DNA from: Callorhinus ursinus
Taxonomy: Eukaryota; Chordata; Mammalia; Carnivora; Otariidae
NCBI RefSeq assembly: GCF_003265705.1
Contig: NW_020312867.1
Location: 5,481,749 to 5,545,748 of the forward strand
Direction: 5' to 3'
DNA: 64,000 bases
Position numbers and translations under genes: made by a program. The notes beneath the pieces were generated by a model. It saw nothing but the letters and a program-made list of their open reading frames with translations. It made no database searches and had not been told where the DNA came from. The number at the start of each line of letters is the position of its first letter. The stretch's first letter is position 1. Below are positions 43,156 through 53,900 of this stretch, piece by piece.

Positions 43156-43370
43156 AGATGAACCATGAGAGACGATGGACTCTGAAAAACAAACTGAGGG
43201 TTCTAGAGGGGAGGAGGGTAGGGGGATGGGTTAGCCTGGTGATGGGTATTAAAGAGGGCACATTCTGCATGGAGCACTGGGTGTTATGCACAAACAATGA
43301 ATCATGGAACACTACATCAAAAACTAATGATGTAATATATGATTAACATAACAATAAAAATTTTAAAAAT
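43156..43370 (+). mobile_element. Carnivore L1 3' tip, 215 bp, with perfect duplication
   Basis: Only the end of the L1 3' UTR is present: 'gagagacgatggactctg', 'gaggggaggagg', 'ggtattaaagagggcacattctgcatggagcactgggtgttatg', 'aatcatggaacactacatc', 'aactaatgatgtaa' and an AAC/AAT tail. TAGAAATTAATGA at 43143-43155 and 43371-43383 is a perfect 13-bp duplication. Confidence 0.95.
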
Positions 43371-43383
43371 TAGAAATTAATGA

Positions 43384-43787
43384 TTAATGAGGGTAAATTA
43401 AGATTTAGTAAGGAAGACCTCTTCTGTTAGTTCCTACAAAGACTGAAACTGAAAGTATAGCCTTCTGTAAGACAACCATGCTAGAGATTTTTAAAACACA
43501 CTGGATTAAAGACAAAATTCAAATGCATGTATGTACATAATTAGCTTTTTGCCTGGGATAACAGACTAATCAGAAATCTTAAAAATAAAGTCAAAGGGTG
43601 CCTTAAACGGAGAGTAGAAAGAGTTCATATAACTCCCCAAAATATGCAGAATACCAGGTAGCCAGGAACAAAGTAAATCTAGTTATTTAGAGATTTTAAG
43701 ATCATTTCTCCTAGCAGAGATACTAAAGATTATTGGTTTTTGACTCACCAGTGATTTATCAAAACAAAGTACTGGATAAATGGTTTA
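43384..43787. other. Unique interval, nothing recognised
   Basis: About 400 AT-rich bases. Confidence 0.5.
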
Positions 43788-43802
43788 AACCATAAGGGCC
43801 CA

Positions 43803-44011
43803 GGGGCACCCGGGTGGCTCAGTTGGTTAAATGTCCAACTCTTGATTTCGATTCAGGTCATCATCTCAGGGTTGTGGGATGGAGCCCCACTTCGGGCTCT
43901 GAGCTGAGTGAGTAACCTGCTTGGGCTTCTCTCTCCCCCTCTCCATCTCCCTCTGCCCCTACCCCTGCTCAGGTGCACGCTCGCTAAAAATTAAACAAAC
44001 AAACAAAACAG
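43803..44011 (+). mobile_element. Older Can-SINE variant with long diverged duplication
   Basis: GTTTAAACCATAAGGGCCCA (about 43782-43801) and CTTTAAACCACGTGGGCCCA (about 44013-44032) flank the element. The tail is (AAAC)n. Confidence 0.9.
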
Positions 44012-44033
44012 GGCTTTAAACCACGTGGGCCCA

Positions 44034-45105
44034 GAACCCACGTGATAAAACTCTCCTGAGGAACATCTTAAAATGCACATTCCCAGGTCCTTATCAGACC
44101 CAACAAATCAGAATATGGAAAAGAGGGTCCAGAAATCTAAACTTTAACAAGTTCCTCAGATGATTCTTCTATACACTAAAATCTAAGAAATCATGGCACT
44201 AAGAGATGCTTAAGATAAAGTCCCTGCCTTCGATATGATTGTTAATATAGTAGGGGATAAATGTACACATAGCACCAGATAAAATGATATTAAGATACTA
44301 AGTAAAAAGTACCAAATAGGGTAAGTCTCTTCCAGTTAAGCAAATAACAAGAAAAGGTTGGTGGAGAAGACAGGTGGGTTTTGAGTTCAGATGAGTTGGG
44401 AGAGATGTACCTACTATAACCAAGGAAAATGGAAAAAACTAAGAAAAGAAAAAAAAAATGATTTCATGCAGAGAACATATCAAAGTGGCTGGGCAACAGC
44501 CTAGGCTGGAATGTATAACCCATACGGTCCACCATAATCAAGTCACTACTTAGCACTAGACAGGAGCAGAAACACATCTTCAGCCCTAGGAAGGTCTACA
44601 CGTGAGGAACTGAGCTATTTCTCTTCTTTCCTTGCTCAGCTAAATGAATTTCAAGTCCCTTCCACGTACCCACAGTATAATCTAAGAATAATGACAGCCA
44701 AACTCCAGCCAATGGAGATAGGGCAGGTGTACTGATTTCCATTCATATTCTAAACCAAAATCATGACTCAACTTGAGCCTAAACTGCCTCTAATCACTTG
44801 ACCTCTCTCAACAACCTGACTGTCACCTTTAGTATCCTCAGTGCTGGACCACAGTCTTGACTTAACCCATCACCTAAATTTAAAAATATTAGCCATTAAA
44901 GAGACATCTACTCACAGGTCATCATGGTTCCATAGGGAAGGTTAGGTATCAGATGGTGACTGGTTCCAGAACCCAGATCTCTTTCCAGTGTCCCACAGGG
45001 AATCTGAAACTCTAGCTCTCAGAAATTTTCAAGTTGCTTTACTGAGTTATTAGAGCTAAAGGCATGAAGCTAGTACCTCCCATTTGCACAACTTTAGGGT
45101 TACTT
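44034..45105. other. Mostly unique interval; possible ancient repeat A fragment
   Basis: 44225-44400 reads 'gtccctgccttcgatatgattgttaatatagtaggggataaatg...gaaaaggttggtggagaagacaggtgggttttgag', like part of ancient repeat A. No gene. Confidence 0.4.
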
Positions 45106-45166
45106 TTCACATTATATTCTATGTGAATGGCACCCCCTAGAGCACAACTCCAGAATATAATGTGAA
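45106..45166. other. 15-bp perfect inverted repeat
   Basis: TTCACATTATATTCT (45106-45120) and its exact reverse complement AGAATATAATGTGAA (45152-45166), separated by 31 bases. It could form a cruciform or hairpin. It lies outside any recognised transposon. Confidence 0.9.
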
Positions 45167-45446
45167 TGGTGATCAGGAGTTATTGGCCAGCCAGCCATAT
45201 GCCAGTTGTGTTTCACAAGTATCCTGGCTATCAAGATTTTATTAACATACTTTATATTCAAAGCACTAAGAAAAGTTCTAGTAGCTTAGAATGACTGCTG
45301 TGGATATTTAACATAACAAGCAAAAGTAACCTGTATCTTCTGGTTTTAAAGCCCATTATTTTATAATGCCAAATAGCCTAGTAAATCTTTCTAATAAGCA
45401 TGGCCTTACCATAGTACTTCTTAATGGAACCTGGAAAATCTACGGG
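45167..45446. other. Unique interval, nothing recognised
   Basis: About 280 bases with no gene or repeat recognised. Confidence 0.5.
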
Positions 45447-45637
45447 TTTTTTTTTTAAGAATTTATTTATTTATTTGAGAGAGAGCCAAGAGTAGGAGCA
45501 CAAGCAGGGGGAGTAGGACAGGGAGAAGCAGGCTTACCACCAAGCAGGGAGCCCGATGCACAGCTTGATCCCAGAACCCTGGGATCATAACCTGAGCCAA
45601 AGGCAGACGCTTAACGACTGAGCCATCCAGGTGCCCC
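45447..45637 (-). mobile_element. Can-SINE
   Basis: Poly-T at 45447-45456, near-consensus body, end CATCCAGGTGCCCC at 45624-45637. Followed by a CT/poly-T run to 45665 that could be the tail of a second, lost insertion. Confidence 0.92.
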
Positions 45638-45721
45638 TTTCTCTCTCTTTTTTTTTTTTTTTTTTGCTATTTTTCAAATACCATGTTATAAGGGCTGTTT
45701 CTCCATGTATATTAATCAGAT

Positions 45722-45779
45722 TACCATTTTTAACCTGTATATATATACAGGTATATATGTATGTGTCTGTGTGTGTATA
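45722..45779. repeat. TA/TG-rich simple repeat
   Basis: TATATATATA, then TATATATGTATGTGTCTGTGTGTGTATA. Confidence 0.8.
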
Positions 45780-45800
45780 CCCTTAAAGAAGTACTGAACA

Positions 45801-45820
45801 GGGGCACCTGGGTGGCTCAG
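45801..45820 (+). mobile_element. Orphan Can-SINE head (20 bp)
   Basis: GGGGCACCTGGGTGGCTCAG directly followed by unrelated ATGCCCCTAAAG, with no body or tail. A deletion remnant. Confidence 0.75.
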
Positions 45821-46179
45821 ATGCCCCTAAAGCTACCCTTAATCAGATACAAATTTCCATTATATCATGTAAAATTCAATTTATTTGCCCCTAAAATTTT
45901 AATCTCATCCAAAAAAATCCAACAAACTTTACAAAGTATTCTGTTGCACTGCTTGTAAATTAACTGTAGAATCAACTAATTATATTAATAGTTACCTATG
46001 ACATATCTGTGTTAGGCTTTTTGATGAATACAAAGATGTTCAAAAAGTCCCAATCCTGAAGTTTAGTAAGGTTATCAACTCAACAGGGATGTAAAGAATG
46101 CAGAAGAAGAAAAGAATGCAGGGAAATAAGAAACTGAAGTAGACTCCACCGATTCTGAAATATTAGTAAGGATTAAGAA
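45821..46179. other. AT-rich interval, nothing recognised
   Basis: About 360 bases. Confidence 0.5.
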
Positions 46180-46352
46180 GACGCCTGGGTGGCTCAGTCG
46201 GCTAAAAGTGTCTGCCTTCAGCTCAATCGAGTCCCACATCGGGCTCCATGCTCAGTGGGGAGCCTGCTTCTCCATCTGCCTGCTGCTCTACCTGCTTGTG
46301 CTCTCTCTCTCTGACAAATAAATTAATTAATTAAATCTTAAAAAAAAAAAAA
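46180..46352 (+). mobile_element. Can-SINE with internal deletion
   Basis: GACGCCTGGGTGGCTCAGTCGG, then 'cttcagctcaatcgagtcccac'. The block with GGTCATGATCCCAGGGTCCTGGG is missing, and the tail is (AATT)n-modified. Confidence 0.9.
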
Positions 46353-46469
46353 AGACCCAAAAAGCAGAGTGTAGATCGAGATGGAATAACAGCTTAAATG
46401 ACAGTATAGAAAGAAGATAAATAAGCAAGCACTCACTCATTCACTCAGTGTTTGCACAGTGCCAGGCTA

Positions 46470-46905
46470 AATATTTACTGACTACTCTCACTGTATTCCA
46501 GGCACACGGCTAGGATTACTATATTTTCTTTTAACCCTCACAACATATCGTGAGGAATTTCTCTCTTGTTATTCTCTTCCTACAGATGAGCACTGAGTAA
46601 CCAGAAGTTAAAGACTTTGCCCAAGATTACAAGAATATTTTTTTTTTTAAGATTTTATTTGACACAGAGAGACACAGTGAGAGGGAACACAAGCAGGGGG
46701 AGTGGGAGAGGGAGAAGCAGGCTTCCCGCCGAGCAGGGAGCCTGATGCGGGGCTCGATCCCACTGGGATCATGACCTGAGCCGAAGGCAGGCGCTTAACG
46801 ACAAGAGTCACCTAGGTGCCCCCAAGATTACAATATTAAGTGGCAAAAGAGGAATTCAAACCCAATCTCTCAATCTTAACTCTGATGCTCATGCCCCACC
46901 TTATG
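46470..46905 (+). mobile_element. MIR element split by a SINE
   Basis: 'ttactgactactctcactgtattccaggcacacggctagga', 'cagatgagcactgagtaaccagaagttaaagactttgcccaagattaca', SINE at 46637-46822, then 'ttaagtggcaaaagaggaattcaaacccaatctctc'. The complete MIR order is kept across the insertion. Confidence 0.85.
46637..46822 (-). mobile_element. Can-SINE inserted in MIR with target-site duplication
   Basis: CCCAAGATTACAAGAATATT before and CCCAAGATTACAATATT after. The body lacks part of 'cccaggaccctggg' ('gatcccactgggatc'). Confidence 0.94.
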
Positions 46906-47165
46906 TTTTTGGATGGGGAGAAGACCGGAATTAAGTTGGAGTGGTGAACACAGATGTCAATTATCGGCAGGAAGGAAAAGATCCCGGTGCGGAGGGATAA
47001 ATATGTTAGGACTTCATGACACCTGGGAACCATGATATGGCCTTGAACAGAATGCAAGCAGTGTTTCTGAAGGCAACTTTCCACAGCCACTAGAGAGATA
47101 TGAGAGAAGAATGTCTAGTATTAGAAAGACTTTGCCATTAATTGATTAAAAGCAAACAACAAAAA

Positions 47166-47192
47166 AGATATGATATGATATGATATATGATA
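47166..47192. repeat. (ATGAT)n pentanucleotide microsatellite
   Basis: About five units of GATAT/ATGAT in a row. Confidence 0.85.
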
Positions 47193-47241
47193 ATGCCTAG
47201 GACCAAGAAGATAACAAGAAAGCATGGAAAAGGACAGAATC

Positions 47242-47440
47242 GGGGCGCCTGGTGGCTCAATTGTTAAGCATCTGTCTTTGGCTCAGGTCATGATCCCAGA
47301 GTCCTAGGATTGAGCCCTGCATCAGGCTCCCTGCTCAGCAGGAAGCCTGCTTCTCCCTCTCCCACTCCCCCTGCTTCTGTTCCCTCTCTCGCTTTGTCTC
47401 TCTCTCTCTCAAATAAATAAAATCTAAAAAAAAAAAAAAG
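47242..47440 (+). mobile_element. Can-SINE inside old L1
   Basis: Head GGGGCGCCTGGTGGCTCAATTG (one G lost), 13-A tail to 47440. Confidence 0.92.
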
Positions 47441-47587
47441 TGATAATTAGAAGGAAGTAAAACTGTCCTTACTTAGTGTAGATAATCCAATGGGAGCCAC
47501 AAAAAACCTATTTGAGTGAATTCAGCAAAGTTGCAGGATGTTAAGATCAATATACAAAAAACAACTGTATTACAAAACAAAACTGTA

Positions 47588-47763
47588 GGGGCACCTGGGT
47601 GGCTCAGATGGCTGAGCGTCTGCCTTCGGCTCAGGTCATGATCCCACGGTCCTGGGATCGAGTCCCACATCGGTCTCCCTGCTAGGTGGGGAGCCTGCTT
47701 CTCCCTCTGCCTCTGCCCTCTCTCTCTCTCTGACTCTCATGAAAAAATAAATAAAACATTAAA
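47588..47763 (+). mobile_element. Can-SINE inside old L1 with target-site duplication
   Basis: AAAACTGTA precedes (47579-47587) and AAAACTGTA follows the tail (from about 47764). Belongs to the GAGCCTGCTTCTCCCTCTGCCTCTG-tail subfamily. Confidence 0.93.
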
Positions 47764-48048
47764 AAAAAACTGTATTCCTGCATAGTAGCAATGAGCAAAC
47801 AAAAGTTGAAATTAAAAACAAAAACAACTACAGTGATTTCAAAAATTAAGAGAGAAATTTGACAAAGATGTATAAGACCTGTACTCCAAAACTTTGCTAG
47901 GAAAAAGTAGTGAAAGCCTAAGCAAATGGAGAGACATGTTAAGTTCAAAGATGGGAAGATTCAATATTGTTAAGATGCCAATTCTACCCCAAGGATTCAA
48001 TGCTTTTGAAAACTGAAATCAAAATAAGCACTTGAAAATATTTTGGGA

Positions 48049-48262
48049 GGGGCGCCTGAGTGGCTCAGTCATTAAGCTTCTGCCTTCAGCTCAGGTCATG
48101 ATCCCAGGGTCCTGGGATCGAGCCCCGCATTGGGCTCCCTGCTTGGTGGGAAGCCTGCTTCTCCCTCTCCCACTCCCCCTGCTTGTGTTCCCTCTCTCGC
48201 TGTGTCTCTGTCAAATAAATAAATAAAATCTTTTTTTAAATAAATAAAATCTTTAAAAATAT
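48049..48262 (+). mobile_element. Can-SINE with doubled tail
   Basis: Two successive AAATAAATAAAATCTTT blocks (48209-48256). AATATTTTGGGA before the head and ATATTTTGGGA after (48268-48278) are the likely duplicated target. Confidence 0.93.
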
Positions 48263-48781
48263 ATATATATTTTGGGAAAATAGTTTGGCAATTTCTGAAA
48301 TAATTCTACATCTATCAAATGATCCAGCCATACCACTCCTATGTATTTACAAAGGTTACTTTATTTGTAGTAACCAAAAACTGGAAACAATTTAAACATC
48401 TATCAACAGGTGAATAAAAACTAAACAAATGTAATATATTCAAACAATGGAAATACTACAACAATAAGATGAAATGAACAACTAATACATACAACATCTT
48501 AAAATAGTTATGCTGAAAGAACCCAGAAAGAAGAAAGGAAGACAGTGAAGGAGGAAATACAGTCAGTATGACTTCATTTATATAAAATATAAATATGTAT
48601 ATATAAAATTCTAGAAAATGCAAAGTAATCTATAGTAACTAAAAAGATCAGTGTTGGGGCAACTGGGTGGCTCAGTCGGTTAAGAATCTGCCTTCAGGCG
48701 CTAGTATCCAAAATCTATAAATACCTTATCAAACTCAACACCCAAGGAACAAATAGTCCAATCAAAAAATGGGCAAAAGAT

Positions 48782-48942
48782 GGGACACCTGGGTGGCTTA
48801 GTGGGTTAAGCAACTGCCTTCAGCTCAGGTCATGATCCCAGGCTCCTTGCTCAGCAGGGAGCCTGCTTCTCCCCCTGCCTGCCACTCCCCCTGCTTATAC
48901 TCTCTCTCTCTCTGACAAATATTAAAAAAAAAAAAAAAGAAA
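48782..48942 (+). mobile_element. Can-SINE inside the young L1
   Basis: Head GGGACACCTGGGTGGCTTAG. Shortened middle: CATGATCCCAGGCTCCTTGC joins two blocks. AAATGGGCAAAAGA before and AAATGGGCAGAAGA after are the duplicated L1 target. Confidence 0.92.
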
Positions 48943-49837
48943 GAAATGGGCAGAAGACATGAACAGACATTTCTGCAAAGAAGACATCATCCAAATGGCC
49001 AACAGACACATGAAAAAGTGCTCAACATCACTCGGCATCAGGAAAATACAAATCAAAACCACAATGAGATACCACCGCACACCAGTCAGGATGGCTAAAA
49101 TTAGTAAGTCAGGAAATGACAAATTTTGGCGATGATGTGGAGAACGGGGAACCCTCCTACACTGTTGGTGGGAATGCAAGCTGATTCTGTATGGAGGTTC
49201 CTCAAAAAGCTTAAAATAGAACTACCCTATGACCCAGCAACTGCACTACTGGGTATTTAACCCAAAGATACAAATGTAGTGATCCAACGAAGGGGCTGCA
49301 CCCCAATGTTTATAGCAGCAATGTCCACAATAGCCAAACTATGGAAAGAGCCTAGATGTCATCATCAGATGGATGGATAAAGAAGATGTGGTATATTTAT
49401 ACAATATATAATATATATAGTATATACATTATATACAATGGAATATTATGCAGCCATCAAAAAATGAAATCTTACCATTTGCCACAACGTGGATAGAACT
49501 AGAGGGTGTTATGCTAAGAGAAATTAATCAATCAGAGAGAGACAATTATCATATGATCTCACTGATATGAGGTATTTGAGAAACAAGGCAGAGGATCATA
49601 GGGGAAGGGAGGGAAAAATGAAACAAGATGAAACCAGAGAGGGTGACAAACCGTAAGAGTCTCTTATCTCAGGAAGCAAACTTAGGGTTCCTGGAATGGA
49701 GGAGGGGGGTGGGAGGGATGGGGTGGCTAGGTGATGGACACTGGGGAAGGTATTGTGCTATGGTGAGCGCTGTGAATTGTCTAAGACTGATGAATCACAG
49801 ACCTGTACCCCTGAAACAAATAATACATTATATGTTT

Positions 49838-50026
49838 TTTTTTAAAGATTTTATTTATTTATTTGAGAGAGAATGAGAGATAGAGAGCATGAGAGGGAAG
49901 AGGGTCAGAGGGAGAAGCAGACTCCCTGCTGAGCAGGGAGCCTGATGTGGGACTCGATCCCAGGACCCTGGGATCATGACCTGAGCCGAAGGCAGTCGCT
50001 TAACCAACTGAGCCACCCAGGCGCCC
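49838..50026 (-). mobile_element. Can-SINE in the L1 3' end, opposite orientation
   Basis: T-run then TAAAGATTTTATTTATTTATTTGAGAG, ending CACCCAGGCGCCC. ATTATATGTT before and ATTATATGTT after mark the target at the L1 tip. Confidence 0.92.
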
Positions 50027-50074
50027 AATAATTATATGTTAAATAAATAAAATCTGAAAGAGAAATAAAGAAAG

Positions 50075-50088
50075 AGAGAAAAGAAAAG

Positions 50089-50126
<38 letters not shown>

Positions 50127-50212
50127 AAGAGACAGAGAGAGAAAGAAAGAAAGAAAGAAAAGAAAGAAAGAAAAGAAAGAAAAGAAGAAAAAGAAAGAAA
50201 GAAAGAAAGAAA

Positions 50213-50284
<72 letters not shown>

Positions 50285-50292
50285 AAAAGAAA
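50075..50292 (+). repeat. Long (GAAA)n / GA-rich microsatellite
   Basis: About 218 bases of GAAA with some GA and GAAAA units, including about 18 uninterrupted GAAA units near 50213-50283. It is the expanded poly-A tail of the young L1. Confidence 0.96.
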
Positions 50293-50700
50293 AATGAATC
50301 TGCCTTCAGCTTAGGTTATGATCCCAGGGTCCTGGGATCAAGCCCCGCACTGGGCTCCTTTCTCAGCAGGGAACCTGCTTCTCCCTCTCCCTCTGCCTGC
50401 CACTCCCCCGTTTGTGCTCTCTCTCTCCCCCTTGTGTGTGTCAAATAAATAAATAAATATCTTTAAAATAAATAAATAAATAATGAAAACATAAAAGATC
50501 AGTGTTTAGAAATGGTACAGGGTAGCATTGTAAGAGGGAGGGATTACAAAGGGGCATGAGGAAACGTGGGAGTGACTGACCATTCACTATCTTGATTGTG
50601 GTGATGGTTCACAGGTGCATCCATGTCAAAACTTATCAAACTGTGCATTTTAAACATATAAAGTATACTGTGTATCCATTATATTTCAATTTCTTAAAAA

Positions 50701-51394
50701 ATGAAAGAACAAAACAAAGAACAGAGAAAGGGAAAAAGTGATAATGGTTAAGAAGAATCAGGAAGAAGCACTGTTTGTCCAGGAGGGAGTGGAGAGATCC
50801 CTGAGGAGTCCATGCAATGTGAAACCACTGGATGTTAAGATAGTGAAACAAGCCAAACATCATCTGCAGGCAGTGAGAAACAGCTATGAAACACAAACAG
50901 GAATCATTCCTTGAGAAAGAGCAGAGGACAAAGCACAAGTCAGAGAAAGGTGCCAGGTTAGCTCAATACCTCATTAATCTATAACACTATTTACGGTGCA
51001 TTCCCCTTGGCCAGTCATCTTTTTAAAATGTAAAAGTCAGACGGCTCTCCTGGCTTATTTCACTGATAAATACAAATGAAACAAGAGATCAAGACAAAGC
51101 CCATATTCTCTCGTGGGTCCTGTCCAGACAATCAAACTTGGCTCAGCTTGCTTTGAAATGGTATTTCTCAAAAGAGTCTTACACACCTTGTATAATTCAT
51201 CTTGATAATAAGCATTTCAAGGAGACACATCACTTAGCAGAAAATACTGAAACATATTTCTAAATTGCTTAAAAAAGTTTATCAGAAGTATTCTTGTGTC
51301 ATAAATGTGACAAAAATGTCTTGTTCTAAAGAAACAGCCCAGTGAAAAGAGCTATTAGACCACTTATACTGCTGTCTGGATCAGGGATCCAGGC
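50701..51394. other. Unique interval, nothing recognised
   Basis: About 700 bases with no young repeats. The open frame at 50636-50938 (-) is chance or L1-derived. Confidence 0.5.
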
Positions 51395-51600
51395 CCTACC
51401 CCCCTTGACCTACAAATGCCACCTTCTCAGTAAAGGCTTCCTAAGTCCCCTCCCTCACTGTGCTCCCTTGACAGAATTACACTTTTCTGCCCCTTGAACA
51501 ACAGCACTTAGTTCCTTAAGCTATTAGAGGTTAACAGATGTCCTATTCATCACAAACCCTAAACACAGTGTTCTGTATGTATTAGGTGCTAAAACAAGTA
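51395..51600 (+). mobile_element. L2 LINE 3' end
   Basis: 'aatgccaccttctcagtaaaggcttcctaagtcccctccctcactgtgctccc', 'acagcacttag', 'cacagtgttctgtatgtattaggtgct': L2 order to its 3' end. Confidence 0.75.
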
Positions 51601-51607
51601 AGAGTTT

Positions 51608-51789
51608 GGGGGCGTCTGGGTGGCTCAGTAGGTTAAGCATCTGCCTTCAGCTCAGGTCATGATCTCAGGGTCCTGGGACAGAGCCCCCTGCTCAGCAGGA
51701 GTTTGCTTTCCCTCTCACTTTGCACCTCTCCCTGCCCCCAGCCCCCAACCTCCACTCATGCGTGCTCTAATAAATAAAATCCAAAAAAA
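51608..51789 (+). mobile_element. Can-SINE
   Basis: AAGAGTTTG precedes and follows. Shortened by loss of the 'cgagccccgcatcgggctcc' block (reads GACAGAGCCCCCTGCTCAGC). Confidence 0.91.
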
Positions 51790-51894
51790 AGAGTTTGATG
51801 GCATAAAACCAAAGGTGACGAGACCTAAAGAGGCTGAGAGCAAACCCAAGGCTCACCAGAGTTCTGGTTTCCCTTGATTAAGTGTGGAAACTTT

Positions 51895-52010
51895 AGCTTA
51901 CTGGGTATAAGAGGATGGGTACTCAGGGGTTCATAACATTATTCTGTCTACTTTGTGGATATTCAAATTTCTCCACATAAATTGTTAAAAAATAATAAAA
52001 GGCAGATGAA
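51895..52010 (+). mobile_element. 3' end of the LINE-like ancient repeat
   Basis: 'gggtataagaggatgggtactcaggggttcataacattattctgtctactttg', 'tatt-caaatttctccacataaattgttaaaaaataataaa'. This resembles the polyadenylated end expected for the family at 24880 and 27900. Confidence 0.5.
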
Positions 52011-53379
52011 GAACTGATCAAACTTTTTGTTCTCACTTTCCTACCTTTGAACTTTTCTTTCCTTTTTCCTTTAAACTTGATCTTTGCCAGCCTCCCCCTT
52101 TTGTTGTCAACAGGTCCACTGGGTCATTAGCCATTTAACCAATGGCGGTTTGGAGGATAAAAGACAGACCCTTTGCACAAGCAGTGGAATTCCAAATGCT
52201 AGACTCTTGGCTCCACAATGTCTGATTCAAAAGAACTGCTGGGAGCTATTAGTTTAGCTCGCCCACCCAGGCATATGAAGACTCCTAGATTTCCTTTTAC
52301 ACCACTCCCATATGCCTCTCATTTATGCCTACACAGTTTTGTGATTGTGAGCTTTCATTTAGCACAGGAACAGATGAGATCCAGTGTAACCACAGAAATT
52401 ATTAGGAAGAGCTAAGGATATGGAATCCAAAAGGAAGCAGTTTCAAATGTGGAATTGCAACAGATCAGAATTTTTTCTAGTGGGACAATAATAAAACAAA
52501 AATGCACTATCAAAATCCCCAGATACAAGATGAGGGGGATATACAGTAACAGTATGTGAGATACATTCTGGCCTAAATGAGAGCATTTGCCATTTTGTAA
52601 ACTATCTTGTGCTTTCCCACCTTTCCACCTCTGAGTCTTTGCTAACATTCTCCTCTATACCTACACAGTGGCCTAAGTAATATCTGACTTTTTTTCATTA
52701 AAAATAAATAAATAAAATTTAAAAAAAATAATAAAACTTAAAGCATTACTGCTTTCTTCTTTCTTCATACAAAGATACTAGGAGTAATCTTATGCCTGTT
52801 TTTTTTTTCCACCACTCACAGAGAGAACAAAGTAAAGGGGAAAGAAATGGGAAGATCTCCTACAGTAGTTACACTAGGATTGAAAGAGGAATAGGTTATT
52901 AAAAAGAACAAGAAATGGCATTACATGAAAATAACTTAGCTGTAGGCAGTAAAAACTCCCAGTGGGGAAAAGAAAAGGTTACAACACCTCCTCACACCAG
53001 CCAACTGGTGGCACCATGAGCCCAGAACTTGGTATTGGGTGGAACAGATTAAGTCGGTGTTTGGGCAGATAGGCTTGTTTCTTGCCCCCCAAAGATGGAC
53101 ATATTAAAGAAGGTCAAACATAATCATATATACACTCTGGTAAAAAGGTGTAGAGTAGCTTAAGAGACTACTTATAACTCATATCCTTGACTCCACATCC
53201 AAGAAATGGGGGTAGAAGTATAACTTACACTTGAGTCAAAGGTTGATAAAGGCCTCAGCCTCTGCTTCAAGGAGAGAAAGGTAGCCAACCAAACAAATCA
53301 AGCCAAACAAAAAAGTCAGGATTCAAGTCATGACCTGCTCTTCTTTCCATCAATTTTGTTACCCTTCAAAGGCCTGGTT
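52011..53379. other. Unique interval, no gene recognised
   Basis: Nearly 1.4 kb without carnivore repeats except an A/AAAT-rich stretch at 52700-52740. Short frames only. Confidence 0.5.
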
Positions 53380-53500
53380 CAGATGACATTTTCCACATAC
53401 AACCTTTACTGATCATCTCCTTTACTCCATTCGTATGTCCTCACCTTAACTTGTCTCACAGTTACTTGAATGCATAGTCCATACACCTCTCACAAGCTAT
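53380..53500 (+). mobile_element. Possible L2 LINE fragment
   Basis: 'ggcctggttcagatgacattttccacatacaacctttactgatcatctcctttactcc' has L2-like order. Short and diverged. Confidence 0.45.
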
Positions 53501-53571
53501 CAAGTTTCTTAACTGGAAAACTTGTCTTACGCAGAACGCCTCTCTGCCTTTCATGAAAAATGAATATATTC

Positions 53572-53675
53572 TGGGGCTGGCTCAGTTGGTAGAGCACATA
53601 ACTCTTGATCTCAGAGTCATGAGTTTGAGGCCCACAATGGGTGTAGAGATTACTTAAATAAATAAAAACCTTTAA
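53572..53675 (+). mobile_element. Short tRNA-Lys-like Can-SINE, head shortened
   Basis: GGGGCTGGCTCAGTTGGTAGAGCACATAACTCTTGATCTCAGAGTCATGAGTTTGAGGCCC, tail 'gagattacttaaataaataaaaacc'. The GCACCTGG part is missing. Confidence 0.87.
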
Positions 53676-53692
53676 AAAATAACCAGAAAACA

Positions 53693-53883
53693 GGGCGCCT
53701 GGGTGGCTCAGTTGGTTAAGCGACTGCCTTCGGCTCAGGTCATGATCCTGGAGTCCCGGGATCGAGTCCCGCATCGGGCTCCCTGCTCAGCGAGGAGCCT
53801 GCTTCTCCCTCTAACCCTCCCCCCTCTCATGTACTCTCTCTCTCTCATTCTCACTCTCTCAAAATAAATAAATCTTTAAAAAA
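53693..53883 (+). mobile_element. Can-SINE with perfect 17-bp target-site duplication
   Basis: AAAATAACCAGAAAACA at 53676-53692 and 53884-53900. The inserted copy is close to consensus. Confidence 0.96.
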
Positions 53884-53900
53884 AAAATAACCAGAAAACA

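Larger units (their letters stand above)
48697..50294 (+). mobile_element. Young 5'-truncated L1 inside a SINE
   Basis: It begins directly in ORF2 ('ctagtatccaaaatctataaa'), continues with 'aaatgggcagaagacatgaacagacatttct', 'caaaaccacaatgagataccaccgcac', 'actgttggtgggaatgcaag', 'gcagcaatgtccacaatagcc', 3' UTR 'ggagggatggggtggctaggtgatggacactgg' and 'cctgtacccctgaaac', and ends in a 200-bp (GAAA)n tail. Target duplication AATCTGCCTTCAG is at 48684-48696 and about 50295-50307. SINEs at 48782 and 49838 sit inside it. It resembles a recent carnivore L1 but is truncated. Confidence 0.93.
48656..50492 (+). mobile_element. Can-SINE split by a young L1
   Basis: SINE head and first 41 bases lie at 48656-48696. 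The same SINE resumes at about 50308, after the second copy of AATCTGCCTTCAG, and ends near 50492. Its own target duplication AAAAGATCAGTGTT is at 48642-48655 and 50493-50506, proving that the two halves are one insertion. Confidence 0.93.
47200..50700 (+). mobile_element. Old L1, outermost host of a nested cluster
   Basis: ORF2 text 'agaaggaagtaaaactgtcc', 'ttcagcaaagttgcaggatgttaagatcaatatac', 'agacatgttaagttcaaagatgggaagattcaatattgttaagatgcc', then 3' UTR text on both sides of the inner nest ('...ctagaaaatgcaaagtaatctatagtaac' before 48641, and 'gggagggattacaaaggggcatgagg', 'tcttgattgtggtgatggttcacaggtg' after 50507). Insertions: SINEs at 47242, 47588, 48049 and 48656, and the young L1 at 48697. 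No coding capacity. Confidence 0.85.
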
